A DNA stretch of 12,147 bases from Thermoplasmata archaeon (GTDB taxonomy: Archaea > Thermoplasmatota > Thermoplasmata > Thermoplasmatales > Thermoplasmataceae): the NCBI GenBank assembly GCA_021797025.1, contig JAKAAK010000072.1, forward strand, positions 1 through 12,147. The letters run 5' to 3'. The notes under the pieces were generated by a model. That model had not been told where the DNA came from, made no database searches, and saw only the letters and a program-made list of their open reading frames with translations. Every line of letters begins with the position of its first letter. Positions within the stretch are counted from its first letter, which is position 1. The translations under genes and the position numbers were made by a program. Below are positions 6,341 through 12,147 of this stretch, in pieces.

Positions 6341-6482
6341 ATTCTGATAATATAATATTTGATTATTTATTGGCATTCAATAGCCCTCATCCAGCTTAAC
6401 TTTTGCATTATCGAGTTTTGCATATCAGCAATAATATTATTAATTTTATAAAGAGCTTGTTTGCAAATACTGCCACATCATA

Positions 6483-6492
6483 TTTTTATATA
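6483..6492 (+). promoter_or_regulatory. TATA box of the peroxiredoxin gene
   Basis: TTTTTATATA is centred about 30 bases before ATG 6518 and 21 before ATG 6509. The predicted start of transcription near 6514 lies past ATG 6509, favouring ATG 6518 as the translation start. The rest of the 6341-6508 gap is AT-rich with no gene seen. Confidence 0.5.
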
Positions 6493-6517
6493 CTGATGGT
6501 ATGCATTAATGATAAAT

Positions 6518-6988
6518 ATGGTAAACGAAGGAGAAATAGCGCCGGATTTTGAGGCATTGGATACAGGATTGAAAAGCAGAAAATTATCCGATTATAGGGG
6601 TAATGTTACAGTACTTGCATTCTTTCCTGGAGCATTTACATCAGTTTGTACAAAGGAGATGTGTACTTTCAGGGATTCCATGGCAAACTTTAACAAACTG
6701 AAGGCAAAAGTAATTGGAATAAGTGTTGATGCACCCTTCTCGCTCAAGGAATTTGCAACGAAAAATAACCTGCAATTCGATCTGTTAAGCGATGGCAACA
6801 GGGAAATATCAGAGAAATATGGTGTTTTATACAAAAACTTCCTCAACATAAACAAATTAACAGCTTCAAAGAGATCGGTATTTATTCTTGACAAGAATGG
6901 AAAAATTATATATAAATGGGTCAGCGAGGATGCAGGCAAGGAACCCGATTATAAAAAGATAGAAGAAATAATATCTAAATCTAACTAA
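6518..6988 (+). CDS. bcp: Peroxiredoxin, BCP/PrxQ type (atypical 2-Cys)
   Basis: A thiol peroxidase of 156 residues that reduces hydrogen peroxide and organic hydroperoxides in the cytoplasm. The N-terminus VNEGEIAPDFEA is the usual opening of the family. The active-site segment PGAFTSVCTKEMCTFRD carries the peroxidatic Cys44 in the P-x-x-x-T-x-x-C motif and a second Cys49. That five-residue spacing is the one used for the intramolecular disulfide in Escherichia coli BCP. RSVFILDKNGKI (about 117-128) is the conserved strand carrying the Arg. Length is normal. ATG 6518 is chosen over ATG 6509 because it gives the family's standard N-terminus and fits the promoter spacing. The electron donor (thioredoxin- or glutaredoxin-like) is not in the window. 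It ends one base from the convergent gamma-carbonic-anhydrase-like gene. Confidence 0.93.
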   Translation: MVNEGEIAPDFEALDTGLKSRKLSDYRGNVTVLAFFPGAFTSVCTKEMCTFRDSMANFNKLKAKVIGISVDAPFSLKEFATKNNLQFDLLSDGNREISEKYGVLYKNFLNINKLTASKRSVFILDKNGKIIYKWVSEDAGKEPDYKKIEEIISKSN

Positions 6989-6989
6989 A

Positions 6990-7517
6990 TTAACCTAAAT
7001 TATATTTATTAAGATTTTTTGCATATCTTGTACAGAAACTGTTATAATTTTCCTTATATTTTTTCCACAGCGCCATATAGTCATCTGATACTGTACCGAC
7101 AACCCTGGCAGGCACACCCACAGCAATGGATTTTTCTGGAATTATACTATTATTTTTAACAACCGCTCCCTCGCCTATAGCAGCCCATTCACCGATAGTT
7201 GCAAAATCCGAAACCGTTGAATTCATTCCAATTACGGCAAAGTCACCTATTTTTCCGGTATGTATCACGGATAAATGTCCGATGGTAACATGCTCACCTA
7301 TTACTGTTTCTTCTCCAGGCCTAGCATGAATCACGCAATTATCTTCAATTGCTGAATATGAACCAACATTTATGGTTCCGTAATCACCACGTAGAACCGC
7401 CCCTGGACCAATCCATACATTATCTCCGATATGGACATTGCCGATAATAGTGGCGTTTTCAAAAATATAGGCATTTTTACCTATTACAGGGGATTTCCCC
7501 TCAAATTCATATATCAT
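6990..7517 (-). CDS. Gamma-carbonic-anhydrase-like hexapeptide-repeat protein
   Basis: The 175 residues form a left-handed beta helix of hexapeptide repeats: IGNVHIGDNVWIGPGAVLRG, IGEHVTIGHLSVIHTG, IGDFAVIGMNSTV and IGEWAAIGEGAVV. The family is homotrimeric. The three zinc ligands of gamma-carbonic anhydrases are present: His64 (VIHA), His81 (IGH) and His86 (VIHTG). So is the Arg43/Asp45 pair (LRGD). A C-terminal helix (142-170) closes the structure, as in YrdA/PaaY-like members. Members of this subgroup reversibly hydrate CO2 or hydrolyse thioesters, or have unknown activity; the acidic loop of Methanosarcina Cam is absent, so carbonic anhydrase activity is plausible but unproven. The start ATG 7517 lies 26 bases from a TATA box, which suggests its own leaderless transcript. 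The gene upstream ends 33 bases away. Confidence 0.88.
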   Translation of the reverse strand: MIYEFEGKSPVIGKNAYIFENATIIGNVHIGDNVWIGPGAVLRGDYGTINVGSYSAIEDNCVIHARPGEETVIGEHVTIGHLSVIHTGKIGDFAVIGMNSTVSDFATIGEWAAIGEGAVVKNNSIIPEKSIAVGVPARVVGTVSDDYMALWKKYKENYNSFCTRYAKNLNKYNLG

Positions 7518-7537
7518 AGATGTCGAATTATTACACT

Positions 7538-7548
7538 CATATAAATAT
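7538..7548 (-). promoter_or_regulatory. TATA box of the gamma-carbonic-anhydrase-like gene
   Basis: On the minus strand ATATTTATATG is centred about 26 bases before ATG 7517, which would make this ATG the first base of the mRNA. The box fits into the 33-base gap after the winged-helix gene, so the gene can be expressed independently of its upstream neighbours. Confidence 0.5.
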
Positions 7549-7550
7549 GT

Positions 7551-7829
7551 CTATGAACCGGAATCTTTACCTGCCTGATCGTCATTGAATTTGAAATAAC
7601 GGATAAGTCTCCCTTTATCATCATAAATATCCCTGTACTGTACCTTACCTGCCCAGATTAATGAGGTAAGTTCCATATGGATCATCCATTCTTCATGTTG
7701 ATTCCCGAGATGTTCCTTCAGTTCCTTCAATGTATATGCGTTCTCCCTGTTTTTTTCCAGAAATTCTAAAATATACTTTTTAATATCTACATTTTCAGAT
7801 GAATTGAAAGTTTTTGAATCTACAGGCAT
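7551..7829 (-). CDS. Small winged-helix protein paired with the CoxG-like gene
   Basis: A protein of 92 residues. Residues 15-82 look like a winged helix: DIKKYILEFLEKN, then YTLKELKEHLG as the helix-turn-helix, a third helix HMELTSLIWAG and a strand pair KVQYRDIYDDKGRLIRYFKF as the wing. It may be a DNA-binding regulator or a protein-interaction module. The start is ATG 7829, one base after the CoxG stop. AGGTGG (7836-7841) precedes it by six bases and lies inside the last codons of the CoxG gene. An ATG at 7904 in the same frame would add 25 residues fully inside the CoxG gene and is rejected. The tight spacing indicates translational coupling. The tail (83-92) is polar. Target unknown. Confidence 0.8.
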   Translation of the reverse strand: MPVDSKTFNSSENVDIKKYILEFLEKNRENAYTLKELKEHLGNQHEEWMIHMELTSLIWAGKVQYRDIYDDKGRLIRYFKFNDDQAGKDSGS

Positions 7830-7830
7830 A

Positions 7831-8283
7831 TTATTCCACCTGTTCTTCTTCAAGTGCTTTCTTATAGCTAGCAACAAGCTTGGTAATATATTTTTGCGCT
7901 GCACTTTTCATCATCCTTGCACCCATGCTGGCAGCAGTTCCCACAATGTTCATTTCAGCCTTCCACTGAACTTTTGTCTGATCATTTTCCCCCGTAAACT
8001 GGAAATTAAGGGTAAAATCTACAGACGCGCCTGAACCGTTGCCTCTGCCCTTTAACGTAATCATTTTGTTAGCCTCACTTTCGGTTACATCAAGAACTAA
8101 ATCAAATTTACCTTTTATAAATGATACTCCTGCCTTAGCTGTCAGTTTCATTTCAGTGTCGCTTATTTTTTCGTGGCTTATAAGATCGGGCACCAGTTTT
8201 ACCAGCTCTTCCAGGTCAGCTACCTGATTATATGATTTTTCCGGCGTGGTCTTTACCTCAAAGGAATCTTCAAAGGTTAACAT
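7831..8283 (-). CDS. CoxG-like SRPBCC (START-fold) protein
   Basis: The 150 residues match the CO dehydrogenase subunit G (CoxG) family: SYNQVADLEELVKLVPDLIS near the front, AKAGVSFIKGKFDLVLDVTE in the middle, KGRGNGSGASVDFTLNFQF and the long C-terminal helix VGTAASMGARMMKSAAQKYI. The fold makes a deep hydrophobic pocket. CoxG proteins assist maturation or membrane attachment of molybdenum CO dehydrogenases and related hydroxylases, and some carry lipid-like electron carriers. No such oxidoreductase is encoded in this window, so the role here is open; many archaeal members stand alone. The usual Pro-Gly in the first motif is Pro-Asp. The start is ATG 8283; a TATA box (GTTTATATAG read on the plus strand, 8313-8322) lies about 35 bases upstream. 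First gene of a two-gene operon with the winged-helix gene. Confidence 0.85.
   Translation of the reverse strand: MLTFEDSFEVKTTPEKSYNQVADLEELVKLVPDLISHEKISDTEMKLTAKAGVSFIKGKFDLVLDVTESEANKMITLKGRGNGSGASVDFTLNFQFTGENDQTKVQWKAEMNIVGTAASMGARMMKSAAQKYITKLVASYKKALEEEQVE
7836..7841 (-). promoter_or_regulatory. Ribosome-binding site inside the CoxG-like gene
   Basis: AGGTGG on the minus strand, encoding part of the last residues of the CoxG-like protein, lies six bases before ATG 7829. It identifies that ATG as the start of the winged-helix gene. Confidence 0.6.
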
Positions 8284-8312
8284 AAATTTAGATTAATACA
8301 TTGTAAATAAAT

Positions 8313-8322
8313 GTTTATATAG
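8313..8322 (-). promoter_or_regulatory. TATA box of the CoxG/winged-helix operon
   Basis: CTATATAAAC on the minus strand is centred about 35 bases before ATG 8283 and would give a leader of about nine bases. No ribosome-binding site is seen before the ATG. Confidence 0.5.
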
Positions 8323-8329
8323 AAATAAA

Positions 8330-8405
8330 AATTGAGGTGTTTTTAGTGGCATTTGGATAGTTAATTCTATAAAATTGAAACACTACACCATTAAGTGATT
8401 CAATT
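8330..8405. repeat. Imperfect inverted repeat between the pheA and CoxG-like genes
   Basis: AATTGA and GGTGT (8330-8340) and AGTG (8345-8348) are matched in reverse complement by CACT and ACACC (8381-8389) and TCAATT (8400-8405). The result is a 15-pair interrupted stem. It lies at the 3' end of pheA, whose stop it touches, and before the CoxG promoter. It may act in pheA transcription termination, together with the T-rich run that follows on that strand, or as an operator. It may also be chance in AT-rich DNA. Confidence 0.3.
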
Positions 8406-9210
8406 ATTCTGGAACCGGTGCTGATTCGTATGTCCCCAGTACCCTGAACTGGGTAGTCATTTTACGGATCAGTGAAATTGCATGATCAGATTGCTCATTC
8501 CTTTCTATATCTATGAAAAACAGATAATTGAAAGGATTGTACTGAATTGGCCGTGATTCTATTTTGGTCATATTTATATTATCATCATTGAACACTTTCA
8601 GTATATTATAAAGGCCACCTATCCTGTTAACAATTGAAAATGCCAGTGAAATCTTGGAATGTCCCGCGGGCAGAACAGGATTCTCTGATATAAGAAAAAA
8701 TCGTGTATAGTTATTATGTGTATTTTCTATGTTTTTAACAATTATTTCCATATTATTTATTCTGGCCGCAAGTTCACTGGCTATAGCAGCATATGTATTT
8801 TTATTGTAATTCTTTACAATTTTAACACTTCCTGCAGTGTCATATTCACTTACCGGCTTTATACCATGTTTGTAAATAAACTCCGAGCACTGGGATAGGG
8901 CCTGAGGGTGGGAAAGTACGTATTTTATATCGCCTAGCTGCACTCCCTGTTTGGCTATAAGGCAGTGTTCTACTCTTAAATAATGTTCCTTAACTATTGA
9001 AAAATTGCTTTTAAAAAGAAAGTCATATGTTTGATTTACGGAACCCTCAATGGAATTTTCTATGGGAACCACACCGGCATCTATTTCCTTATTGCTCAGG
9101 GCATCAAAAACGGCACGCACTGATTCTAGGGGAACGTAATCGCCCTGTATCATTTGCATAGCAGCTATATTGCTGTATGCTCCAGGTTCGCCAAAATATC
9201 CTACTTTCAA
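8404..9210 (-). CDS. pheA: Prephenate dehydratase
   Basis: Converts prephenate to phenylpyruvate in phenylalanine biosynthesis, in the cytoplasm. The 268 residues have the standard two-domain order. The catalytic domain covers about 1-178, with GYFGEPGAYSNIAA, GVVPIENSIEGSV (46-58), SHPQALSQCSEF (100-111) and the signature NYTRFFLI (Thr169-Arg170-Phe171). The ACT regulatory domain covers about 186-260, with IVNRIGGLYNILKVF and the phenylalanine-binding KIESRP (216-221). The enzyme is monofunctional, with no chorismate mutase domain, and feedback inhibition by phenylalanine is expected from the ACT motifs. The start codon is TTG at 9210: it gives the conserved family N-terminus, and no ATG or GTG lies between it and the in-frame stop about 24 bases upstream. 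The DUF95 gene ends 24 bases upstream. Confidence 0.95.
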   Translation of the reverse strand: MKVGYFGEPGAYSNIAAMQMIQGDYVPLESVRAVFDALSNKEIDAGVVPIENSIEGSVNQTYDFLFKSNFSIVKEHYLRVEHCLIAKQGVQLGDIKYVLSHPQALSQCSEFIYKHGIKPVSEYDTAGSVKIVKNYNKNTYAAIASELAARINNMEIIVKNIENTHNNYTRFFLISENPVLPAGHSKISLAFSIVNRIGGLYNILKVFNDDNINMTKIESRPIQYNPFNYLFFIDIERNEQSDHAISLIRKMTTQFRVLGTYESAPVPE

Positions 9211-9221
9211 TACACGGGTAT

Positions 9222-9237
9222 ATTTTATATATATTTA
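9222..9237 (-). promoter_or_regulatory. TATA box of pheA, overlapping the stop of the DUF95 gene
   Basis: The minus-strand run TTTAAATATATATAAAAT is centred about 20-25 bases before the TTG start. It overlaps the TAA stop (9235-9237) of the upstream gene. With no ribosome-binding site in the 24-base gap, a leaderless mRNA starting at the TTG is the simplest reading. Confidence 0.5.
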
Positions 9238-9912
9238 AAATTGGTTAAAATCATATTCATCATATTCCTTTTGCTTATGCCCGTATTCTCCAGTGTTTAT
9301 ATGCCTGTATAGCCATATGAGGAATGCAATTATAAATACTGCCGGTATCCACATATAAAATGCATTCAGGGGATGTGCAGATTCCTCCAGCAGGATTTCT
9401 GATGTTTCTATGGCTCCGGCAAATGCGAGCTCTACAACTATGAAAATGTACATATAAATAATTTTTTTATAATTATCTCTCAATTTTCCCTTTATAAGAT
9501 AGTACAGAAGATAGGTCCCGGAGCTCACGGCTACCGCATATGCTGGGAGTTCCAGCCATGAATGTGGTAAAAGCATGAGTGTTGCAAATATTGCAAAACC
9601 ATTTATATGATCTGCAGTACCCTCCACAGCTATAACGGATGCTGTAGAACCTATAGAGAATAGAAACATAAGGATTCCGATAATTGGTATGAACTCTATG
9701 GATGCTATTAAAAGATTATGGGGGAATATGCTCAGCCACATGGGGAAAAATGATTGGGATACAATTGCATTATCCTCAGATTTAAAGCTCTGATAAAGAG
9801 CAGGATCGTGAATAGGCAGTGAGGATATTATGGCAAATCCTGCAAGCTCTATTATAAAAGATAACAGGAACAAATGTTTCAGCTCTGGCATCTTTATCTT
9901 CATGTATTCCAT
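9235..9912 (-). CDS. DUF95 / stage II sporulation protein M (SpoIIM)-like membrane protein
   Basis: The 225 residues have five or more hydrophobic segments (about 12-32, 66-98, 104-140, 150-168 and 186-203). The sequence matches the DUF95 family: FPHNLLIASIEFIPIIGILMF, the glycine turn FSIGSTASVIA and the signature LLPHSWLELPAYAVA (114-128). In sporulating bacteria SpoIIM works with a peptidoglycan hydrolase complex. Archaea have no spores or murein, so here it is a membrane protein of unknown role, sometimes linked to membrane remodelling or transport. The C-terminus is hydrophilic, with a His/Lys/Asp/Tyr-rich tail. The start is ATG 9912 or ATG 9903; a TATA-like box at 9927-9936 is 28 bases from the latter, which mildly favours it. 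It lies 42 bases after the CLC gene on the same strand. Confidence 0.85.
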   Translation of the reverse strand: MEYMKIKMPELKHLFLLSFIIELAGFAIISSLPIHDPALYQSFKSEDNAIVSQSFFPMWLSIFPHNLLIASIEFIPIIGILMFLFSIGSTASVIAVEGTADHINGFAIFATLMLLPHSWLELPAYAVAVSSGTYLLYYLIKGKLRDNYKKIIYMYIFIVVELAFAGAIETSEILLEESAHPLNAFYMWIPAVFIIAFLIWLYRHINTGEYGHKQKEYDEYDFNQF

Positions 9913-9926
9913 ATTTCAATCATATT

Positions 9927-9936
9927 ATTTATATTT
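9927..9936 (-). promoter_or_regulatory. TATA-like box of the DUF95 gene
   Basis: AAATATAAAT on the minus strand lies in the 42-base gap after the CLC gene, centred 28 bases before ATG 9903 and 19 before ATG 9912. It suggests separate transcription and the shorter start. Confidence 0.4.
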
Positions 9937-9954
9937 TGGTCAAAAATTTATACA

Positions 9955-11718
9955 TTATTCGCTGTCTCCGATTCGTATAACCTTTACATTTTCCTCATAC
10001 TTGTCAAGTATTGATTCAAGTGTAATAATACCAATAAATTTACCATCATCAACGACCGCACACCATTTTGTTCTGTTTTTCATCATTAGCTCCCATGCGT
10101 TCTCTGCGCTATTGTCTAGTTTTATATAGGAAATTCCAGGCTTATAGTAATCCTTTACATAACCGTATGATTTATTATCAATATCGTACAAATATACAGC
10201 ACCCATAAGCTTGTCATGATAAACTACCGGAAGTGAAAGAAGATCATTGTCCTTCATTATATTGTCAGCCCTGTATATGGTGTAATAGAGGTCTGCGTAT
10301 ATGTCGTTTCTTATCTTTAAACTGGAAACCTTCATTTCCAGAAGAAGCGGAGTATGGTATTCTCCCATATTTGCAGGGGAATCCCGTCTCTGCTCTACCT
10401 GTGATTCATATATAGTATACTTTGTTCCTGAAGCAATGTATGCAATTGAAACTGCCAGCATTGCACCTGGAAGAAGCTGGAGACTTCCTGTCATTTCGAC
10501 GACCATGAGTATCACCGCCAGAGGAACCTTTCCTGCTGCACCGAAGAAAGATAACATGCCTATTATGACAAATGGTGCCACCTCCGGTACAATACCCGGC
10601 ACTAGAAAGTGAAAGAAAACACCAAAAAGGGCACCAATGGATGCACCGATGAATATTCCCGGGGCAAAAACGCCTCCACTCCCACCGGATGATACAGTAA
10701 ATGATGTTGCTATAATTTTGACAAATGGCAACAGGATCAGTATAAGAAGTATAGGTAGTCCAAATGTCACAAGTTCATTGAATTTTCCAAGCTCAAGGAT
10801 TTCGACCCAGCCATATCCGGTTCCCAGTATTTCCGGAAATAGAAGGGCGATAATACCCACAACAGCACCTCCTATCATAGGTTTTATATGATTCGGCACA
10901 TGCCATTTCTTGAATACATTCCTGATGCCATAAAATGTTTTAATGTAAAGTATAGCCATTACACCGGCAACAAGCCCCAGAACAGCATAAAATGGCAATC
11001 TAAATACACTAAATGTCTCAATATAGTCACCGAATATGGGTTCAAATCCGACCACAGAGGCAAATATGGAATAACCTATGGATGATGCAACCAGTGATGG
11101 AAATATTACCTCTGATTCAAAATCACGTCTATACAGTATTTCTGCGCCGAGAACTGCTCCACCTATTGGTGCCTTGAATATTGTTCCGATTCCTGCACCG
11201 ATTCCGACTGCCACGGCTATTCTCCGGTCTTTGGGACTGAGTCCCAGTACATCGGCAAGAAATGATCCTATACCTGCGGCAATCAGGGCAGTGGGACCCT
11301 CTCTCCCTGCACTTCCACCTGAACCTATAGTAATTGCGGATGCTATTGTCTTTACAAGCGGCGTTCTCCTTTTTATCTTCCCGTGATTATTATGAAAGGC
11401 CCTTATTGCAGCATCGGTACCGTGACCCTCTGATGAGGGATCAAATGTATAAACTATTATACCGCTCAGAAGGCCGCCGGCAGCAACAACTACGGGGATA
11501 AGATAATAACGCAGTGCAAAAAAATGATATACAGTAGACCCTCCCTCTCCCAGCGGTCTGGGTATTGGCATGCCCACAACATGGGTGAAAAATATGATTT
11601 CAAAGAGCCTTATTGCATAATAGAATGCCAGGGCTCCGGCACCTGCAACGATACCTATTATAGCCCCAACTATAAACCACCTCTGGAAATATGGTAATGA
11701 TGAGAGTTTAAGATTCAT
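9955..11718 (-). CDS. CLC-family chloride channel or transporter with C-terminal CBS-like region
   Basis: An integral membrane protein of 587 residues. Residues 12-430 hold the CLC membrane domain. The first anion-site motif is SEGHGTD (97-102), a variant of GSGIP. The second, GSAGREGPTA, carries the gating Glu140. The third is GGSGGVFAPG (346-354). Tyr437 in KYTIY is the candidate for the anion-coordinating tyrosine. Residues 462-585 are hydrophilic and resemble a divergent CBS pair (DLLSLPVVYHDKLMGAVYLY; KWCAVVDDGKFIGIITLESI), which in relatives senses nucleotides. After GAE193 the next residue is Ile194 where Escherichia coli ClcA has its internal proton Glu203, by my alignment; this hints at a channel or uncoupled mechanism, but weakly. 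In an acidophile, CLC proteins may help charge or acid balance. Start ATG 11718 has AAGGTG (11729-11734) ten bases upstream and a TATA-like run at 11758-11767. Confidence 0.94.
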   Translation of the reverse strand: MNLKLSSLPYFQRWFIVGAIIGIVAGAGALAFYYAIRLFEIIFFTHVVGMPIPRPLGEGGSTVYHFFALRYYLIPVVVAAGGLLSGIIVYTFDPSSEGHGTDAAIRAFHNNHGKIKRRTPLVKTIASAITIGSGGSAGREGPTALIAAGIGSFLADVLGLSPKDRRIAVAVGIGAGIGTIFKAPIGGAVLGAEILYRRDFESEVIFPSLVASSIGYSIFASVVGFEPIFGDYIETFSVFRLPFYAVLGLVAGVMAILYIKTFYGIRNVFKKWHVPNHIKPMIGGAVVGIIALLFPEILGTGYGWVEILELGKFNELVTFGLPILLILILLPFVKIIATSFTVSSGGSGGVFAPGIFIGASIGALFGVFFHFLVPGIVPEVAPFVIIGMLSFFGAAGKVPLAVILMVVEMTGSLQLLPGAMLAVSIAYIASGTKYTIYESQVEQRRDSPANMGEYHTPLLLEMKVSSLKIRNDIYADLYYTIYRADNIMKDNDLLSLPVVYHDKLMGAVYLYDIDNKSYGYVKDYYKPGISYIKLDNSAENAWELMMKNRTKWCAVVDDGKFIGIITLESILDKYEENVKVIRIGDSE

Positions 11719-11728
11719 CTTACAGATG

Positions 11729-11767
11729 CACCTTCATGCAAGATAAAATTTTATGATTTTTATAATT
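11729..11767 (-). promoter_or_regulatory. Probable promoter and ribosome-binding site of the CLC gene
   Basis: On the minus strand a TATA-like ATTATAAAAA (11758-11767) would start transcription near 11736, just before AAGGTG (11729-11734), which is ten bases from ATG 11718. A second, stronger-looking TATATAAA run lies near 11846-11856 and would give a leader of about 100 bases. The remaining part of 11719-11886 shows no gene beyond a 19-codon frame on + (11775-11834) without support. Confidence 0.4.
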
Positions 11768-11886
11768 TAATATTATGAAAACAATACGCATACCGCTGCT
11801 GTTGAATGGCATGAATTTCCACATATCGGTTTGAGATAGAAACCATTTATATAAACATTGGGTTAATCCTCAAACAGTAAGACGTA

Positions 11887-12147
11887 TTACATTCTTTCTT
11901 TTGTAAAATATTCCTTCAATTTATCAGATACCATTCCAGCAGTAGTCTTCAATAGTGCAACAGGTGACCATGGAATAAGCAGTTCAGGATTCATAAGTCT
12001 GAACCAGTAATTATCCTGTATATTCTCAACCATATATCTTGTTCTATATGCAAGTATAAATTCATCAAATATAGATTTATAAAATCTGAATGGCTCATAA
12101 ATAACAGGCTGAACATAGGCGAAGTTTAAATGCTGAAGATACTTTCT
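11887..12147 (-). CDS. Unrecognised protein, C-terminal 86 residues (5' end beyond window)
   Basis: On the minus strand the frame is open from base 12147 down to a TAA at 11887-11889. The visible end reads RKYLQHLNFAYVQPVIYEPF first, then FYKSIFDEFILAYRTRYMVE, IQDNYWFRLMNPELLIPWSP, VALLKTTAGMVSDKLKEYF and ends in TKERM. It is rich in aromatic residues and Arg/Lys, looks mostly helical, and has no cysteines. I do not recognise the family. Codon use resembles the neighbouring genes, and the absence of stops over 86 codons in such AT-rich DNA argues for a real gene. It lies upstream of the CLC gene on the same strand, separated by 168 bases. Confidence 0.65.
   Translation of the reverse strand, partial: RKYLQHLNFAYVQPVIYEPFRFYKSIFDEFILAYRTRYMVENIQDNYWFRLMNPELLIPWSPVALLKTTAGMVSDKLKEYFTKERM

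Noticed and set aside
7830..7904. N-terminal extension of the winged-helix protein from ATG 7904
   Set aside because: The extra 25 residues lie wholly inside the CoxG gene in another frame, and a good ribosome-binding site points to ATG 7829.
10637..11386. Pro/Ile/Ala-rich frames on + opposite the CLC gene
   Set aside because: Low-complexity antisense shadows of the glycine- and alanine-rich membrane protein, with no independent signals.
11775..11834. A 19-codon frame on + (MKTIRIPLLLNGMNFHISV)
   Set aside because: Too short, no ribosome-binding site, and the TATA-like run before it is only about ten bases away.
1..12147. tRNA genes, rRNA or CRISPR repeats
   Set aside because: The gaps were read on both strands; no cloverleaf-like sequence with TTCGA-type arm and no regularly spaced repeat was found.

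Overview
The window reads as a chromosomal stretch of a low-GC archaeon, most likely an acidophile of the Thermoplasmatales (Ferroplasma, Acidiplasma, Thermoplasma and relatives). This rests on several signs. There is a class II (bacterial-type) HMG-CoA reductase feeding archaeal lipid synthesis. Ribosome-binding sites are of the archaeal GGTG/GTGA type. AT-rich TATA-like boxes lie about 20-30 bases before many start codons, as expected for leaderless transcripts. The proteins match families common in that order. The genus assignment is an inference.

Layout, left to right. Bases 1-471 are the right part of an IS200/IS605-family element: the C-terminal part of TnpB and a hairpin-rich 3' end that is a candidate omega (guide) RNA scaffold. 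Next are a small SnoaL/NTF2-like protein (594-947, +) and an unrecognised Cys/His-containing protein (944-1750, -), whose stop codons overlap. A three-gene operon follows on +: HMG-CoA reductase (2042-3274), a TPR protein (3281-4009) and an alpha/beta hydrolase (4011-4724). It runs head-on into two small unrecognised genes on - (4727-5236 and 5285-5518). Two + genes come next: a divergent transaldolase-family protein (5663-6340) and a BCP-type peroxiredoxin (6518-6988).

From 6990 to the end every gene is on -. In the order of transcription these are: a partial unrecognised gene at the right edge (11887-12147), a CLC chloride channel/transporter with C-terminal CBS-like region (9955-11718), a DUF95/SpoIIM-like membrane protein (9235-9912), prephenate dehydratase (8404-9210), a CoxG-like SRPBCC protein (7831-8283) followed one base later by a small winged-helix protein (7551-7829), and a gamma-carbonic-anhydrase-like hexapeptide protein (6990-7517).

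Most of this is ordinary housekeeping. No tRNA, rRNA or CRISPR array was seen. The items most worth a second look are: (i) the transaldolase paralogue, which keeps the Schiff-base lysine and Asp6 but has replaced almost every other canonical active-site and phosphate-binding residue; (ii) the candidate omega RNA at the TnpB 3' end; (iii) the unknown 268-residue protein; (iv) the CoxG/winged-helix pair with no CO dehydrogenase genes in sight; and (v) the tight HMG-CoA reductase/TPR/hydrolase operon. I found no convincing multi-gene novel system.
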